Source: Turritopsis dohrnii | Taxonomy: Eukaryota > Cnidaria > Hydrozoa > Anthoathecata > Oceaniidae | Direction of reading: 5' to 3' | Length of the DNA: 64,000 nt | Assembly (NCBI GenBank): GCA_027922465.2 | Contig: BQMF02000198.1 | Coordinates: 124,001 to 188,000, forward strand | Part shown: positions 48,878-59,618 of the stretch, piece after piece | Layout: each line of letters begins with the position of its first letter | How positions within the stretch are numbered: position 1 is the stretch's first letter | Translations under genes and position numbers: made by a program | Notes under the pieces: generated by a model | Database searches by the model: none | The model's input: only the letters and a program-made list of their open reading frames with translations | What the model was told of the DNA's origin: nothing

Positions 48878-48929
48878 GAACCCAGGGTCTCTTGCCTGAT
48901 ATACAGATAAGGCAAGAGACCCTGGGTTC
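48878..48929. repeat. Perfect 20-bp hairpin, 12-base loop
   Basis: Arms 48878-48897 ('gaacccagggtctcttgcct') and 48910-48929 are exact reverse complements. The sequence 'gggttcgagg' at the right arm resembles a tRNA B-box, so it may be a duplicated SINE head. Confidence 0.9.
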
Positions 48930-49503
48930 GAGGTTGCGTAATTGGGTCAAAATTTATTTTAATTTTGCCTAAAATATCCTTTCAAGACTAAATTGTGAGA
49001 TCAAGTTCTCAATTTTTAATATTTTATTGGTTTTGGATGATATAATTGTAATTTTCGACGGCATTCCTGTCTTTATCTATCTTACGGTACTAGCCTGTAA
49101 TACCAAGTAGAAAATAGTTGGTAAGTCCTGAACTGAAGTAAGCTAAACTGAATCGAAGTGTGTTGAGCATGTAAATATTTGATTACAGTAGTTTATTTTT
49201 GACAGCAAAAATTAGACACTGAAACAAAATACGGAAAAATTGTAAAATGTTTTTTGGATTCTGAAATAATCAGAATCTAATTTGGGGTCGTTAACTGGGA
49301 AATAGCATCTATAACATTATCTACGGCTTTAGTATGCATACATTTGATACACGCAAGAACATTTGCGCCAAAAAAGAAACCCAAACGTCAACAAATGTAA
49401 TATAAAACTTTTAAGGGTCGATCTAGTTCAAGGTTAGAAGACGTTTTTGCCGGGGGAAAGAAGAAAATTCTTTCACATGTAAAATGTACCTTTCATGATA
49501 CAG

Positions 49504-49553
49504 TGGTCCCGTAAGTGTCCACTTTAAGAATAAAGTGGACACTTACGGGACCA
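49504..49553. repeat. Perfect 23-bp hairpin at the pogo-like element end
   Basis: 'tggtcccgtaagtgtccact' plus 'tta' at 49504-49526 is mirrored exactly at 49531-49553, with a 4-base loop 'agaa'. It is formed from the terminal repeat of the element. Confidence 0.95.
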
Positions 49554-49860
49554 GAGATTTTGTCCGCTTTACAGAGGTGTCCGCCTTGGAGAGGTTTTGA
49601 TTATTTTGGCCAGAAACTTGGAAGAAATTCTACTCGTAAGTCAAGAACCCATTAGGCATGCCCGTATTACCCTTTGTTATTGCCCAGTTAAGCAAAGAAA
49701 CATTCATAAAAGGAAATTTGACCTAAACATTTGTCTGGCATATTAAAGGACTGAAAATGATTGCAAAGCTGTACAGCTCCGGGAAACTCCAAAAACACAT
49801 GTTTTATAGCTACATGACAATCTATTGCTTTGAAAAAATGTTGTTATAGTTGTCTGGCGC

Positions 49861-50118
49861 CTTTTGGAAATTTGTATGTCTTCTAGAGCGTTAATTACTT
49901 TTGCCAGTGAATATGCCGTTACTGCATTAACTGATGGTAGTATTGTGGGGCACATTACTTCGCGTTTATCAAAACATATTGCCATGGTTTTGAAATTGCC
50001 AGGCTCATACATGGAAGCAGAAGTGACAGGCAAGTACATTAACCGGGGAGCTTCTAAACGGTTAGAACCACCATGTGTACTCCACATTAGTGATGAAGAA
50101 AAAATGTCACTTGGCTAA
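49861..50118 (+). pseudogene. HIRAN-like domain fragment inside a pogo-like element
   Basis: The frame reads 'YAVTALTDGSIVGHITSRLS', then 'EAEVTGKYINRGASKRLEPPC'-type text in blocks ('AEVTGKYINRG', 'LEPPC'). The order 'YAVAV..DG.IVGH.P..L' followed by 'EVTG..NRG.G.GLE.PC.Y' is familiar to me from many cnidarian proteins that carry a HIRAN-like module. The frame is about 84 aa and probably lacks its N-terminal part. Family assignment is from memory and inferential. Confidence 0.5.
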
Positions 50119-50418
50119 CAAATAAAATAAGCCTTATAATAAAAGAACAAAAAAATATTGTAAACAGAAACAAAGAAAAGACATAAAATACTGAATTTTG
50201 ATATTCTTGTCGAAATTTTTCGGTGTCCGCTTTATATAGGTACATTTTAGGGGAAATTGTCATGCGGGACCTGGAAAGAATGTCCGCTTTTAGGGAGGTC
50301 CGCTTTGGGAAGGTTTCTTTGTAAGAGTTTATTAAGGATTCGTCCGGGACAAAAATGTTTGTCCGTCTGAAGGAAGTGTCTGCTTTAGAGGATGTCCGCT
50401 TTAAGGAGGCTTCACTGT

Positions 50419-52601
50419 ATTTCGATCAAACTAAACAAATCTTTGAATAACGAAATTGCTTCTTTTTTTTGAACGAATTGAAAGCATCTTTTTTTTTCAA
50501 GTCGTTTTTGTTTAGATGTAAATATTGATCCATGATTGATAACGCATTCAGCCAATAGCCACACAGTGTGCTGGACGAAACTATTGTCGTTTTCACAGAA
50601 AATCAACATCTTTCTTCCTCTCCTCCATAAACAAAAGATGTAGACGTTGAATTTGAGTAAGTTCTCGACACAAACAAGCCTCTAACCTCCCTGCTCTAAC
50701 AACTTTGTTGCGGGGGGAGGAGGTTGTACGAAAATTTCACTTTGATTAAATCAAAGATTGTAGCTTCCTTACCACTTTAATATTCTGCACGGTTGAAGAT
50801 AATCATAGATACATGTTTAAATTGTTTCTTTCTTTCGCTCTTCTGTTTCAAAGTATCCGCACAGGCACGGCTTTTTGTACTTTTGATGTTTTTCTTCGTA
50901 TGGCATTCTATCATGGCTTTTCTCCGGCTAATAATGGACTCTTGATAAAGGGTAATGATTTGGATTTTTGATAAACACTCACATAAGATCATATAAACAT
51001 TTTATCGTCCAGAGCGGAGTGAATACACCGTGCGCATTTTATAGTTTTATGATTGTAGCAGAAATGACGATAACAGGAGAAACATATGAGAATTTTTTGT
51101 GGATTTTTTTCAAATTCCTCTTTAATAATCTTTCGAAGTGGGAAATTTTAATTCTGAGAGGCCATTTGATGTCAAGACGAAAACATTCTATTGCATGCAG
51201 TGTTGGTAAGGATGCCATGTGTGTAATGATACACGTCATCAGAGCCTTCACTTACTTAAGGCTTTCAATATACCTGATGTTAATTTTCATGTTCAAAACT
51301 AAACTTATACTAAATCAAGATATTCTCCTTGAACTGTGCTCAAGCTTCCATAATAAATATAACACTAGATATTCATGAAACAAATATAAAATTGCCTATA
51401 AAATCCTGAAAATAAATGCTTTCTCTTTTCAACATCGTGCTCCTTCCTTATGGAATAACATTTGGCAAAATGTGGAAAAGAACTCGCTGTCTCTCTCAAC
51501 CGATTCAAAATATCTGTTAAATTAAAGTTACTTAACATTAACCTTGATGTTTCAAAATTCTTTTAGGCCCTTATTCTAGTTTTCATTTTCATTTTATATC
51601 TTTTTTTTTTCTTTAGTAACTATTTCTTTGTGTATTTGTATAATGGCAACGCATTGGTAACATCGATATTTTAGTGGTATACTTTAAGCAACAACACGAG
51701 AGGCTTGATGATAAAGCACTTTGGTCTTCTGCATGCAGATTTTCTTCTGCGCGTGCTCATATTTTACGGCATGATTTTGTGCGATGACTTGTTTTTGATA
51801 CGCGAAATAATAATAATAACAACAATAATAGATAGACAGGATATATTTTCTGTTTATCATAAGTTTAAAAGCTAATAACAACAATTTGCGGAACGTTAAA
51901 TATAACGTAAAGACGCTACAGTTTATATAATCGAATATATACGATATATTCTCGTAAACTCATAAAGTAGGCAAGGAAAACTCGTAGAAGATCAGGGTGA
52001 TCTAGAACCTATTTTTATTGGTCTTTTTGAAATCTAATAATGTACTAATAGATAATAGATAATCGATAATTCATGGGCAAAATTTGTGTTAAAAATATTT
52101 TTCCATATCGTCAGTCAGTATGTAGGAGGAGCATAACCTCTTAAGTTTTTGTTTAAAGTTCAGATAAGATTTGCAATCCAGTGGAGTGTTTGTGGATGCT
52201 ATGAGGATATTCCACAGGTGTGGTGCACGAAAAGATATACTGAATTATCTAAGTTTATTGCGGCAAAAAGGTTCATAGATAAAATTCTCGCAAATCTTGT
52301 CGTGTATGCAAAGTATAAAATTTGACCATGCAAAGCAGTATCACAAAATAAATTATAGCATCTATGACATTCCATAATACACAGGGTTTTTAATCCCGCA
52401 TTTTGGGAATTTGGAAAGGGGGAGTGGATGAGGGAGGAGGAGAAAACAAACATCTTAAAAATTGTTTTCGTATACCGGTCGTTCTTTATCATAATAAAAA
52501 CAAAACACGAAAGAAAAATGGCGCATAAAATTTAATCATTCACTGCGTAAAAAACGAACAACTCTGTCTTTCAACAATTTAGTGGATTCATACGTGAGTT
52601 A
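50419..52601. other. Intergenic between NUSAP1 and ATG4
   Basis: Besides the LINE remnant no exon was recognised. The open frame at 50968-51378 shows no known domain and may be decayed retroelement sequence. A pyrimidine-rich acceptor-like 'tcaacaatttag' ends at 52582, 19 bases before the ATG4 start. NUSAP1 and ATG4 are divergent, so promoters for both lie in 48.2-52.6 kb. Confidence 0.45.
51420..51525 (+). mobile_element. Non-LTR retrotransposon C-terminal remnant
   Basis: A plus-strand frame reads 'FSFQHRAPSLWNNIWQNVEK' followed by 'NSLSLSTDSKYLLN' and a stop, matching the usual end of LINE RT proteins ('APSLWN.L...V...SL..FK..L'). Only the tail is recognisable; upstream sequence is too degenerate. 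Confidence 0.6.
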
Positions 52602-55600
52602 ATGTTAACAAGTTTATCAATCATACATGATTCACTGATGATGGCTGGACCAATGATGGAGGCAGCCTTTCTCACATATGAAGGTTATGCATCGGATCAT
52701 CTAGAAAGTAATTGGAATTTAGAACAGCCAGTTTGGATTTTAGGAAAGCATTTCAAACCAGATGAAGGTTTGTATAATTTATTGTGACGGTTACAAAATT
52801 GATAGATGGCGGTTGCGAACACATCTGTTAACTCAGTCGCCGATATTTATACTTAATTTTAATTTACTTAGACCCCTTCTTTATAGAATATAACTGGAAA
52901 ATGATGCTATTATGCGCAGCCAATGTTCCTAATTTCAAAGGCTTCTATGCTGACGGCAAAGTAGGCGCTATTTCCTTTTCGCACTCACATCCAGGATTTT
53001 TTAGAGTCAGGGTTAGGGTTAAGGCTAGGATCAGATACATTTATGGAGGCGCGAAAAGGAAATAGGGTCGGCAAACTATAAATCAGAATTGTCAGTTTTA
53101 CAAAATATACATACATACTCAACACAATTGCAGTAAACACTGAAATATTTTATGAAATAAAAAAGAGATAATATTTGTAGCTAAATAAAACATCCAATAA
53201 TGTAATGCCAATAATACAGTAATTTGTTGGTGCCATGTGACTGGTAATTTAATATTCATGTATTTTTGTCATTCTTTAGATTGGAAAGAGGAATTTAAGA
53301 TTAAGAGATAAATAAAAAAACAGCAGAGCATGCATAAAATAGATGATATACTGAAAAGTTCTTTGAGGTTTGGACAATGGAATGTTCTATGATGGTTATC
53401 ACTGAAAAAAACACTGAAAATTATTATTAGCATTGTTTTAGTGGCTAGCCATACTCAGTTGCTCATTGCATCTTTTCCAGGAGTGGCTATGACTAAGGTC
53501 CAACCTTAGTCATAGCCACTCCTGGAAAAGATGCTCTGAATTATTTGACACTCTCCTAAGTGACATAGGCCCAATCAAGGGCCTGTGCTCTCGTGGATGA
53601 CCTCCTGTGGCAACACCCAATGAGGCCATAGTTATTTAATACTTTGTTCAGCGTAACACATTAAAACACATTAAAATACATTATTTTTACAACTTAAAGC
53701 ATCTTTAAAAAACTCGACTAAAACAAAACAAAAAAAACATTATAGAGGAACCTCATCACATACATTACGCCATTGATAATGTTTTTAATACATATTTCTA
53801 TTTAATTATGACTCCTCAGAGTTTTATGCCCTGGTTTCGTAAATCTTTCCTCTGTCGTTGCAAATGGAATTGTAAATAGATCTTCAAATCAAATTCATCA
53901 GAAAAACGGAATAATATTTCTTTTATGAAAAAGAAGAATAAAACTACGTCATCAACATAAGTGGTGACTGAAATTTTAGAATAATTTAATCATCTTGAAC
54001 ATAATTGTTGCTAAGACACATGTCGCGAGGTGACTTTCTTTTACTTGACTGTCTGGACAAATGTTGGTATATCGTGAAGTGAAAAAAAGAAATAAACACA
54101 CCTGATGTATTTAACGAAAATAAATAGAGAATGGCTCGTTAATACTGTGTAATACTTCATTTCACATTTATGAAAAGGTCTGTTCTAAAATCCGCCTTAT
54201 AGTACATTATCGTTAAAAAATGCACATTGTATGTCATTATTTCGTTTGCAAAATAATGCGTAATGAATAATGCCCGCATTCCGCATCGCTATTTTTCTTA
54301 AGTCTGTTACGCTGAACGAAGTATTAAATAACTATGGCCTGATCAACAATATTATCATCTTCCCAATCTCTCTCTCATGGGTCAACCCAGTGCTATGGTA
54401 CATTCACTCAAATGATGAATTGCCGCCAAGGGGAATTGAACCCCGACCTTTCACATGAATTTCAAGAGTGATAACCACTACACTAGGGTGCCACAACATA
54501 CATCATGTTTTATTTTATAAGAAAATAATAAGTTGTACTAGTAAAATTTTATAAATGATGGAAAATGCCTTATGTTTGGGTCTACATTTAAAAAAAACAT
54601 TTATATTGAACCCTTATGCCGTCCACAAGATCCAGTTACATTATTTCTGGTACATGCTGAAGTATGAATAAATTATAGTCAATGCAAACAGTACTTTTGA
54701 GATTCATAGTTTACATAGAACTCTTACCAGTAAAATATAGTGAGACATTGAGCTAAAAAATGAAATTATCTAAGAAGATGCTCTATTATTAAGGACAGCA
54801 CTTGTCCAAGTTAGAGTGACATTATTCTTATCAAATGATACACAAAAAACCAAGAAAAGACCATTGCTGTCTCAAATATCTTATGAGCCCCAGTTACAGC
54901 AAGTAATTTGTTCTAAGCAAAATAATGTCAGTACAGGTTGCTGTGTGTTACATACTCAGTCAATTTAAAATTGATATGTCTCAAAATTCTCTTGTTGCTA
55001 TAGAGATGGACAAGATAACTGCTGATATTTTATCAAGGTTTTGGTTTACATATAGAAAAAACTTCCCTGCTATAGGTAAATATTATTTTATATTATATTA
55101 TAATATAATATATTATATTATATAATTATATTATTCATACATTACTCTCTTTCACAAACAATAATTATACCTCATTGCAGGAATGAAATTTTTCTACTTA
55201 AAAAACCCCACAATTATCGGGATATATTTTGTATTTTTTCAATACTTTTTGTTGAAAATCTTTGTGCCGAAGATGATTGCATAAAAGCGGCTTTACACTA
55301 ATGTTGTGTGCTAGATGTATTGTAGAATTTTATGTCATAGTTTGAAGATATCTTTAGATCTTTGTATGTTAATAAAGATTTTGCACTAGGTATATTCATC
55401 ATATAAATGTTCTCTGACATCCTTAGGTGGCACTGGCCCAATATCCGATACTGGTTGGGGCTGTATGTTACGTTGTGGCCAAATGCTATTGGGTCAAGCT
55501 CTGTTATGTAATCACTTGGGAAGAGGTATGTACTCTACCTGTACTAGTTTCTGTAATGATCATTTACTTTACACATTAGTATAGCGATGTAGTTGTATAG

Positions 55601-58600
55601 TTGTATTTTGTGACTAGTGGCCAAGTGGGAGATTACTTGACACCAGAGTGAGAGGTCTGAGTTTAACACCTGGGTAAGTATTGCTAGTGGCTATAACATT
55701 TTAGATTAATTCACTCAGCTTGAGATCTAAGACAGTTGTGATGTTGAAAAATTGAAGCAATATTGGACCTTCCATAGCCCATGCTCTTAAAGGAAAATTA
55801 ACATTAACAGTTTTGACTTCTGTATGTCTGAATAAGGTTTATTAAAAACTAATATCCCGCATAAAAGGTGTTTTTTTAATTTCGTGTTAAAAATAGGTGA
55901 CGAAAATTAAAGTACGGAATCATGTGTACCCATGTCATAGAGCTTGAAAAACTGATCAAAAAAATGTATGGGATCGTTCCACTACGACCAACTGTTAGGG
56001 AGATCAAACTTTTTGATGATGATGTCACAAAAATATTTAGGCCCAAATTTTTCGTCACCCCATCACCTGTGTCGCGGACCCCAAAAAACATCAGTTCGGT
56101 TAGGGATCCCCGTGATCCTAAAAAATCCAACGTTGTATACCACATGCTTTTATACTAATCGTGAAAAAAGTTTCTCTCACCTCTCTGTGGTTTTAGGCAC
56201 AACTAAGAAGGACTTGATCATAACATTTAATTAAAATATATATCGCTCTCTAAAATAAAAGTGTGACACACTTACGCGATTATATATATAAGATAGTAAT
56301 AAGGAGGACCTCTTTTCCTGAAATAAAAGATTTTAAAAATTCAAAGTGCATTAGAGTCTCTGAGTGGCTGCATAATGAAGATCTTTTTAAAATGTGTAAG
56401 TCTCCTTATAACTTAGGAGGATCTTTTCGAGTATATTCTTAACAGAAACTTTGAAAATTGACAAAGACTGGAGTAAACCAGGCGTTGTTTCATAAAGAAA
56501 ATACAGTAATCGATTTCCTTTATAAAGCAACCAATAACTTTGAAATTAATTCTCCTTTAAAATGCTTTAGGGCCCCTTTTGCTGATCCTCCTGGGTAAAC
56601 ATTAATAAATAAATAAAAAAAATAAATAAGTAAATAAAAAGAAAAGTAACATTTGCTTTTTTTTGGCATTGTAGACTGGGATTGGAGAAAAAATAAGAAA
56701 AGTGAGATATACATGGAGGTAAAAGAATTTTTGGATTCTTTGTACTATGATTATAATTTAGCACTGCTAGAATCTTTCTTGTATGTTCTGAAAGATTGAA
56801 TAATAGCCTTCTTCTTTTTAATAGATCTTGTGTTCTTTTCTGGATAAAAAAGACTGTCTGTATTCCATTCATCAAATAGGTATAGCGATCTTTATTTGTT
56901 TATTTGGTTTCTGCCTAGAAAACCTTACTGAACCTTTGTTGAGGGTTCCAGCATTTAACTTATCATAATCAGGATTAATCATGGTATCAGTAATAACACA
57001 GTGCTTTATGTTTATGTTTTATATGTTCTATATCATCATCAAAATTCTTTCAGCACAAATGGGTGTCGGTGAGGGAAAGCAGATTGGTCATTGGTTCGGC
57101 CCAAACACGATTGCTCAAGTCATTAAGTACGTCATTTATTTTACCATACTTTCCTCTTCTTACTTGGAAAAATTGAAAATCAAAAAAGCTGTAAACTTTT
57201 CTCTTTAGAAAGCTTGTTTTATTTGATGAGTGGAGTAACCTTGGAGTTCATGTTGCCATGGATAATACTGTTGTGATTGAAGATATGAGTAAGTTTTCTG
57301 AAATTTTGAATTTGTTTTTTTTTTATCTTATACTGTGCTGTTGATAGTTTTGGAACATCATTTCTGCTTGTCAAAAGAAAAATATATGTATATACATATT
57401 TTAACTTTTTAGAAAAGATATGCAAATCCAATCTTAACACATGGGGTTGTTTGGCAAGTTGTTCCGGGTCAAGTTGTCAAGCAAGCAAAAGTCCGTCGTC
57501 CCCAAGTAAAAGATGTTCCTGTGAAGATGAAAGTAGTAGACTTCGTAAAAGTAAAAAGACTTCTCAAAGCACATCAGTTGATGAAAATCAATGGAGGCCA
57601 TTGGTGCTCTTTATACCATTACGTCTTGGTTTGTCAGATGTCAATTCTGATTACTATCCATCTTTGAAAGTAAATGAACAAGTTTACCTTTATAAGTATC
57701 AAAACTATGAAATGATTTGCCTGATATGATGTCAGTTGTTTTATGAGGAGCATACCAAAACCACAGAATTTGGAAGTTTGAACTTATATACTGATTTTCT
57801 CGTACACCAGTCATGTGTTTTTCTTGCTTGTCAGTAGAATCCTGTTAAGTTATATCCTGGATCAAATAGAAATTAAGTAGGAGACTTGCGTTCAGAGGGT
57901 AGCTGTTAGATATCCTCTTGCTTTCTTGTGTCTTGTGTGACTTGTATGGGACTTCTATAAAAATACGACTTAACAGGGTTGTGTTAGTTGGTGATAATCA
58001 CATATCTCAGTGGGCAAAATCGTCAAAATGTCACTACGATGAAGAGCATATTTATTGAAATAGTGTTTATATTTCTATAGAAATGCACTCCTTCGCATTG
58101 ATTTTTTTCGTTGGGTATATGAATACAATGTTATGCTTTAGGTAATGTTTACATTGAAACAAAGTATTGGTGTAGTTGGTGGAAAACCCAACCATGCGCA
58201 CTATTTCATCGGTTTTAACGGTGAGTACATCGCACGCAATTTCCAGATATCTGTTGTTTTTATCCAGATGGCTTACATCATATATTTTACGTTTCTTTGT
58301 TTAGGCGATAGGTTGTTATATTTGGACCCTCACACTACACAACCGTTTGTTGACCCAGATCGTTATAGTGTTATACCTGATGATGTAAGTGGTTGAACGA
58401 AAGTTGTTTTTTGAGTACAGAACACTCCCGATAACTTAGTAATGGTTCGACGGGATTTCAATAATAGTTCGAGTTATGGAAATTCGAGTTATGGAAATTC
58501 GAGTTGTCGGGAGTTCGAGTTAAAAGGAATGTGCTGTATTCGTTATTGTGATTGACATCATGACTATGATTTGACTATTCTCCATTTCATCGCTCTCTCC

Positions 58601-59618
58601 ACCGTTGTGTATTTCTCCTCCTTCAGAGTTATCATTGCTTACACCCTTGCTTCATGAACTTCTCAGCTCTCGATCCATCTATAGCACTGGTAAGATTTAA
58701 ATCTTTCTTATTTTGTTATGAACAACTTCCCTGTGGTAAAAATTGCCAGAATGTCACTGCGACGGAGAGTATTTTCATGGAAAAAGTGCCTATATTTCTA
58801 TGTGCTCTTTCGCAGGGTTTTTTCTCTAGACATTAGAGATGTAATGACTGAATATGACTGAATGTGACGAAGAATGTTTGACAGATCAGAATGGCCACAT
58901 ACGTCATTCTCAAACGATTGTCATCATTTTCTTCTACCCAGGGTTTTTATTTCAACACAGAAGAGGAGCTGGACGATTGGGTACAAGCAGTTCGAGAAGT
59001 ATAATTCTGTTCTTTTAATCTCTACATCAGATCCTGAAATATATAAAAATCAATCAAAATTTTGCACATAACGGCCTCGTTAAAGTAAATGCAAAACAAA
59101 AGAACTGAAAGAGAAGGAGTCCTGTTCTCAGTTGACTAGGTTGTCGTGTAACATATGCTTTATGCAAAATGATCATTCTGTTTGATTGTATTAAATCCCT
59201 GTACACACTGTACTCTCTTCATAGATATTTGATAAGATGTCAGGATCTTTTTTTATGATATTCTGCTTTCGAGCATCACGTGAGCACAGGGGTGAGTACT
59301 TCTTCCGACCTCTACTGATCATTATATTTTATTCTTATCAATATCACAGTTGGTGATCGACTGCGAAAAGCGCCCCATGTTTGAGATCACTCAGAAAAGA
59401 CCTAATCATTGGCCGCCGTTTGAGTTACCGAAGAGACCGTGTCAAAGTTTGGACAGTGCCGGTAAGCGACTCGTCGAAACGTCGTCAATTGATCACGTGA
59501 CTAGCAGGTCTCAATTTTTTAATTTTTTTTTTTTTTTTTAGATTTCACAGAACTACATTTCGATTACGGCGAGGAAGAAAAAGTATTCGACTCCAGTGAA
59601 GAGTACGAAATACTATGA
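52602..59618 (+). CDS. ATG4: ATG4 cysteine protease (autophagy)
   Basis: Fourteen exons in frame, 437 aa: 52602-52767, 55004-55075, 55427-55525, 56675-56718, 56825-56879, 57054-57126, 57209-57288, 57413-57669, 58142-58220, 58305-58384, 58627-58689, 58942-58998, 59350-59461, 59542-59618. Exon 1 ends with 'EQPVWILGKHF'. Exon 2 gives 'SRFWFTYRKNFPAIG'. Exon 3 holds the nucleophile cysteine in 'DTGWGCMLRCGQM'. Exon 6 has 'QMGVGEGKQIGHWFGPNT'. Exon 9 has 'VVGGKPNHAHYFIG'. Exon 10 carries the catalytic Asp and His in 'LDPHTTQP'. The C-terminus 'EEYEIL' is a LIR-type ATG8-binding motif like human 'FEIL'. ATG4 processes ATG8/LC3 precursors and delipidates them. The loop in exon 8 is Ser/Cys/Lys-rich and longer than in human ATG4B. 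The start may instead be the ATG at 52653 (420 aa), which fits the human N-terminus better. Confidence 0.95.
53468..53534. repeat. Perfect 31-bp hairpin, 5-base loop (ATG4 intron 1)
   Basis: Arms 53468-53498 (starts 'gcatcttttccaggagtgg') and 53504-53534 are exact reverse complements with loop 'tccaa'. It lies at the left edge of a SINE-like sequence. Confidence 0.97.
53535..53660 (+). repeat. SINE-like repeat, plus copy (ATG4 intron 1)
   Basis: Ends with the 36-base tail at 53623-53658 ('aggccatagttatttaatac', 'tttgttcagcgtaaca'), which recurs inverted at 54305-54340 with one mismatch. The body before it ('cacccaatgaggcc') is only partly similar to the other copy, so left bounds are approximate. 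Confidence 0.55.
54305..54494 (-). repeat. tRNA-derived SINE, minus copy (ATG4 intron 1)
   Basis: The minus strand starts with a tRNA-like head (54494-54420): an A-box 'tagtgtagtggttatcac' and B-box 'ggttcaattcc' with arms 'cgggg/cccc'. The anticodon arm is degenerate, so it is not a working tRNA gene. A body follows and the 36-base tail shared with 53623-53658. Together the two copies form an inverted pair spanning 718 bp. Confidence 0.7.
55610..55796 (+). repeat. tRNA-derived SINE, copy 2 (ATG4 intron 3)
   Basis: Related to the SINE at 26168: head 'gtggccaagtgggagattac' with B-box-like 'aggtctgagtttaacacc', body 'gatgttgaaaaattgaagca' and 'atattggaccttccatagcc'. More diverged than copy 1. 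Confidence 0.7.
55850..56292 (-). repeat. Repeat family R1, copy D (near full length, ATG4 intron 3)
   Basis: Minus-strand copy. It starts (plus strand) 'ctaatatcccgcataaaagg', contains 'gggatcgttccactacgacc' and 'tcaccccatcacctgtgtcg', and ends 'aaaataaaagtgtgacacac' then 'gattatatatataagat'. It helps to define both family ends with copy A. Confidence 0.85.
58009..58116 (-). repeat. MITE family F, copy 8 (ATG4 intron 8)
   Basis: Near-complete: 'cagtgggcaaaatcgtcaaa', 'tcactacgatgaagagcata', 'tatttctatagaaatgcact' and 'ccttcgcattgatttttt'. Confidence 0.85.
58424..58530. repeat. Fragment of pogo-like element end (ATG4 intron 10)
   Basis: Repeats 'aattcgagttatgg' and 'gttcgag' words with 'actcccgataactt' at one end, resembling the 'ataactcgaa' subterminal repeats of the element at 42046. 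No intact termini. Confidence 0.5.
58728..58830 (-). repeat. MITE family F, copy 9 (ATG4 intron 11)
   Basis: 'tgtggtaaaaattgccagaa', 'tgtcactgcgacggagagta' and 'tatatttctatgtgctcttt'. More diverged than the others. Confidence 0.75.

Larger units (their letters stand above)
49501..50417. mobile_element. pogo/Tigger-like element, TA target duplication
   Basis: Left end 'CAGTGGTCCCGTAAGTGTCC' and right end, inverted, 'CAGTGAAGCCTCCTTAAAGC'. TA dinucleotides flank both (49499-49500 and 50418-50419), the Tc1/mariner/pogo target. Both subterminal regions repeat 'gtccgctt' many times, as in Tigger ends. Length 917 bp. The left end carries an extra perfect inverted copy of itself (49504-49553). The interior contains a fragment resembling a HIRAN-like domain instead of a transposase. 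Confidence 0.8.

Noticed and set aside
54420..54494. Functional tRNA gene on the minus strand
   Set aside because: A and B boxes are present but the anticodon stem does not pair; it is the head of a SINE.
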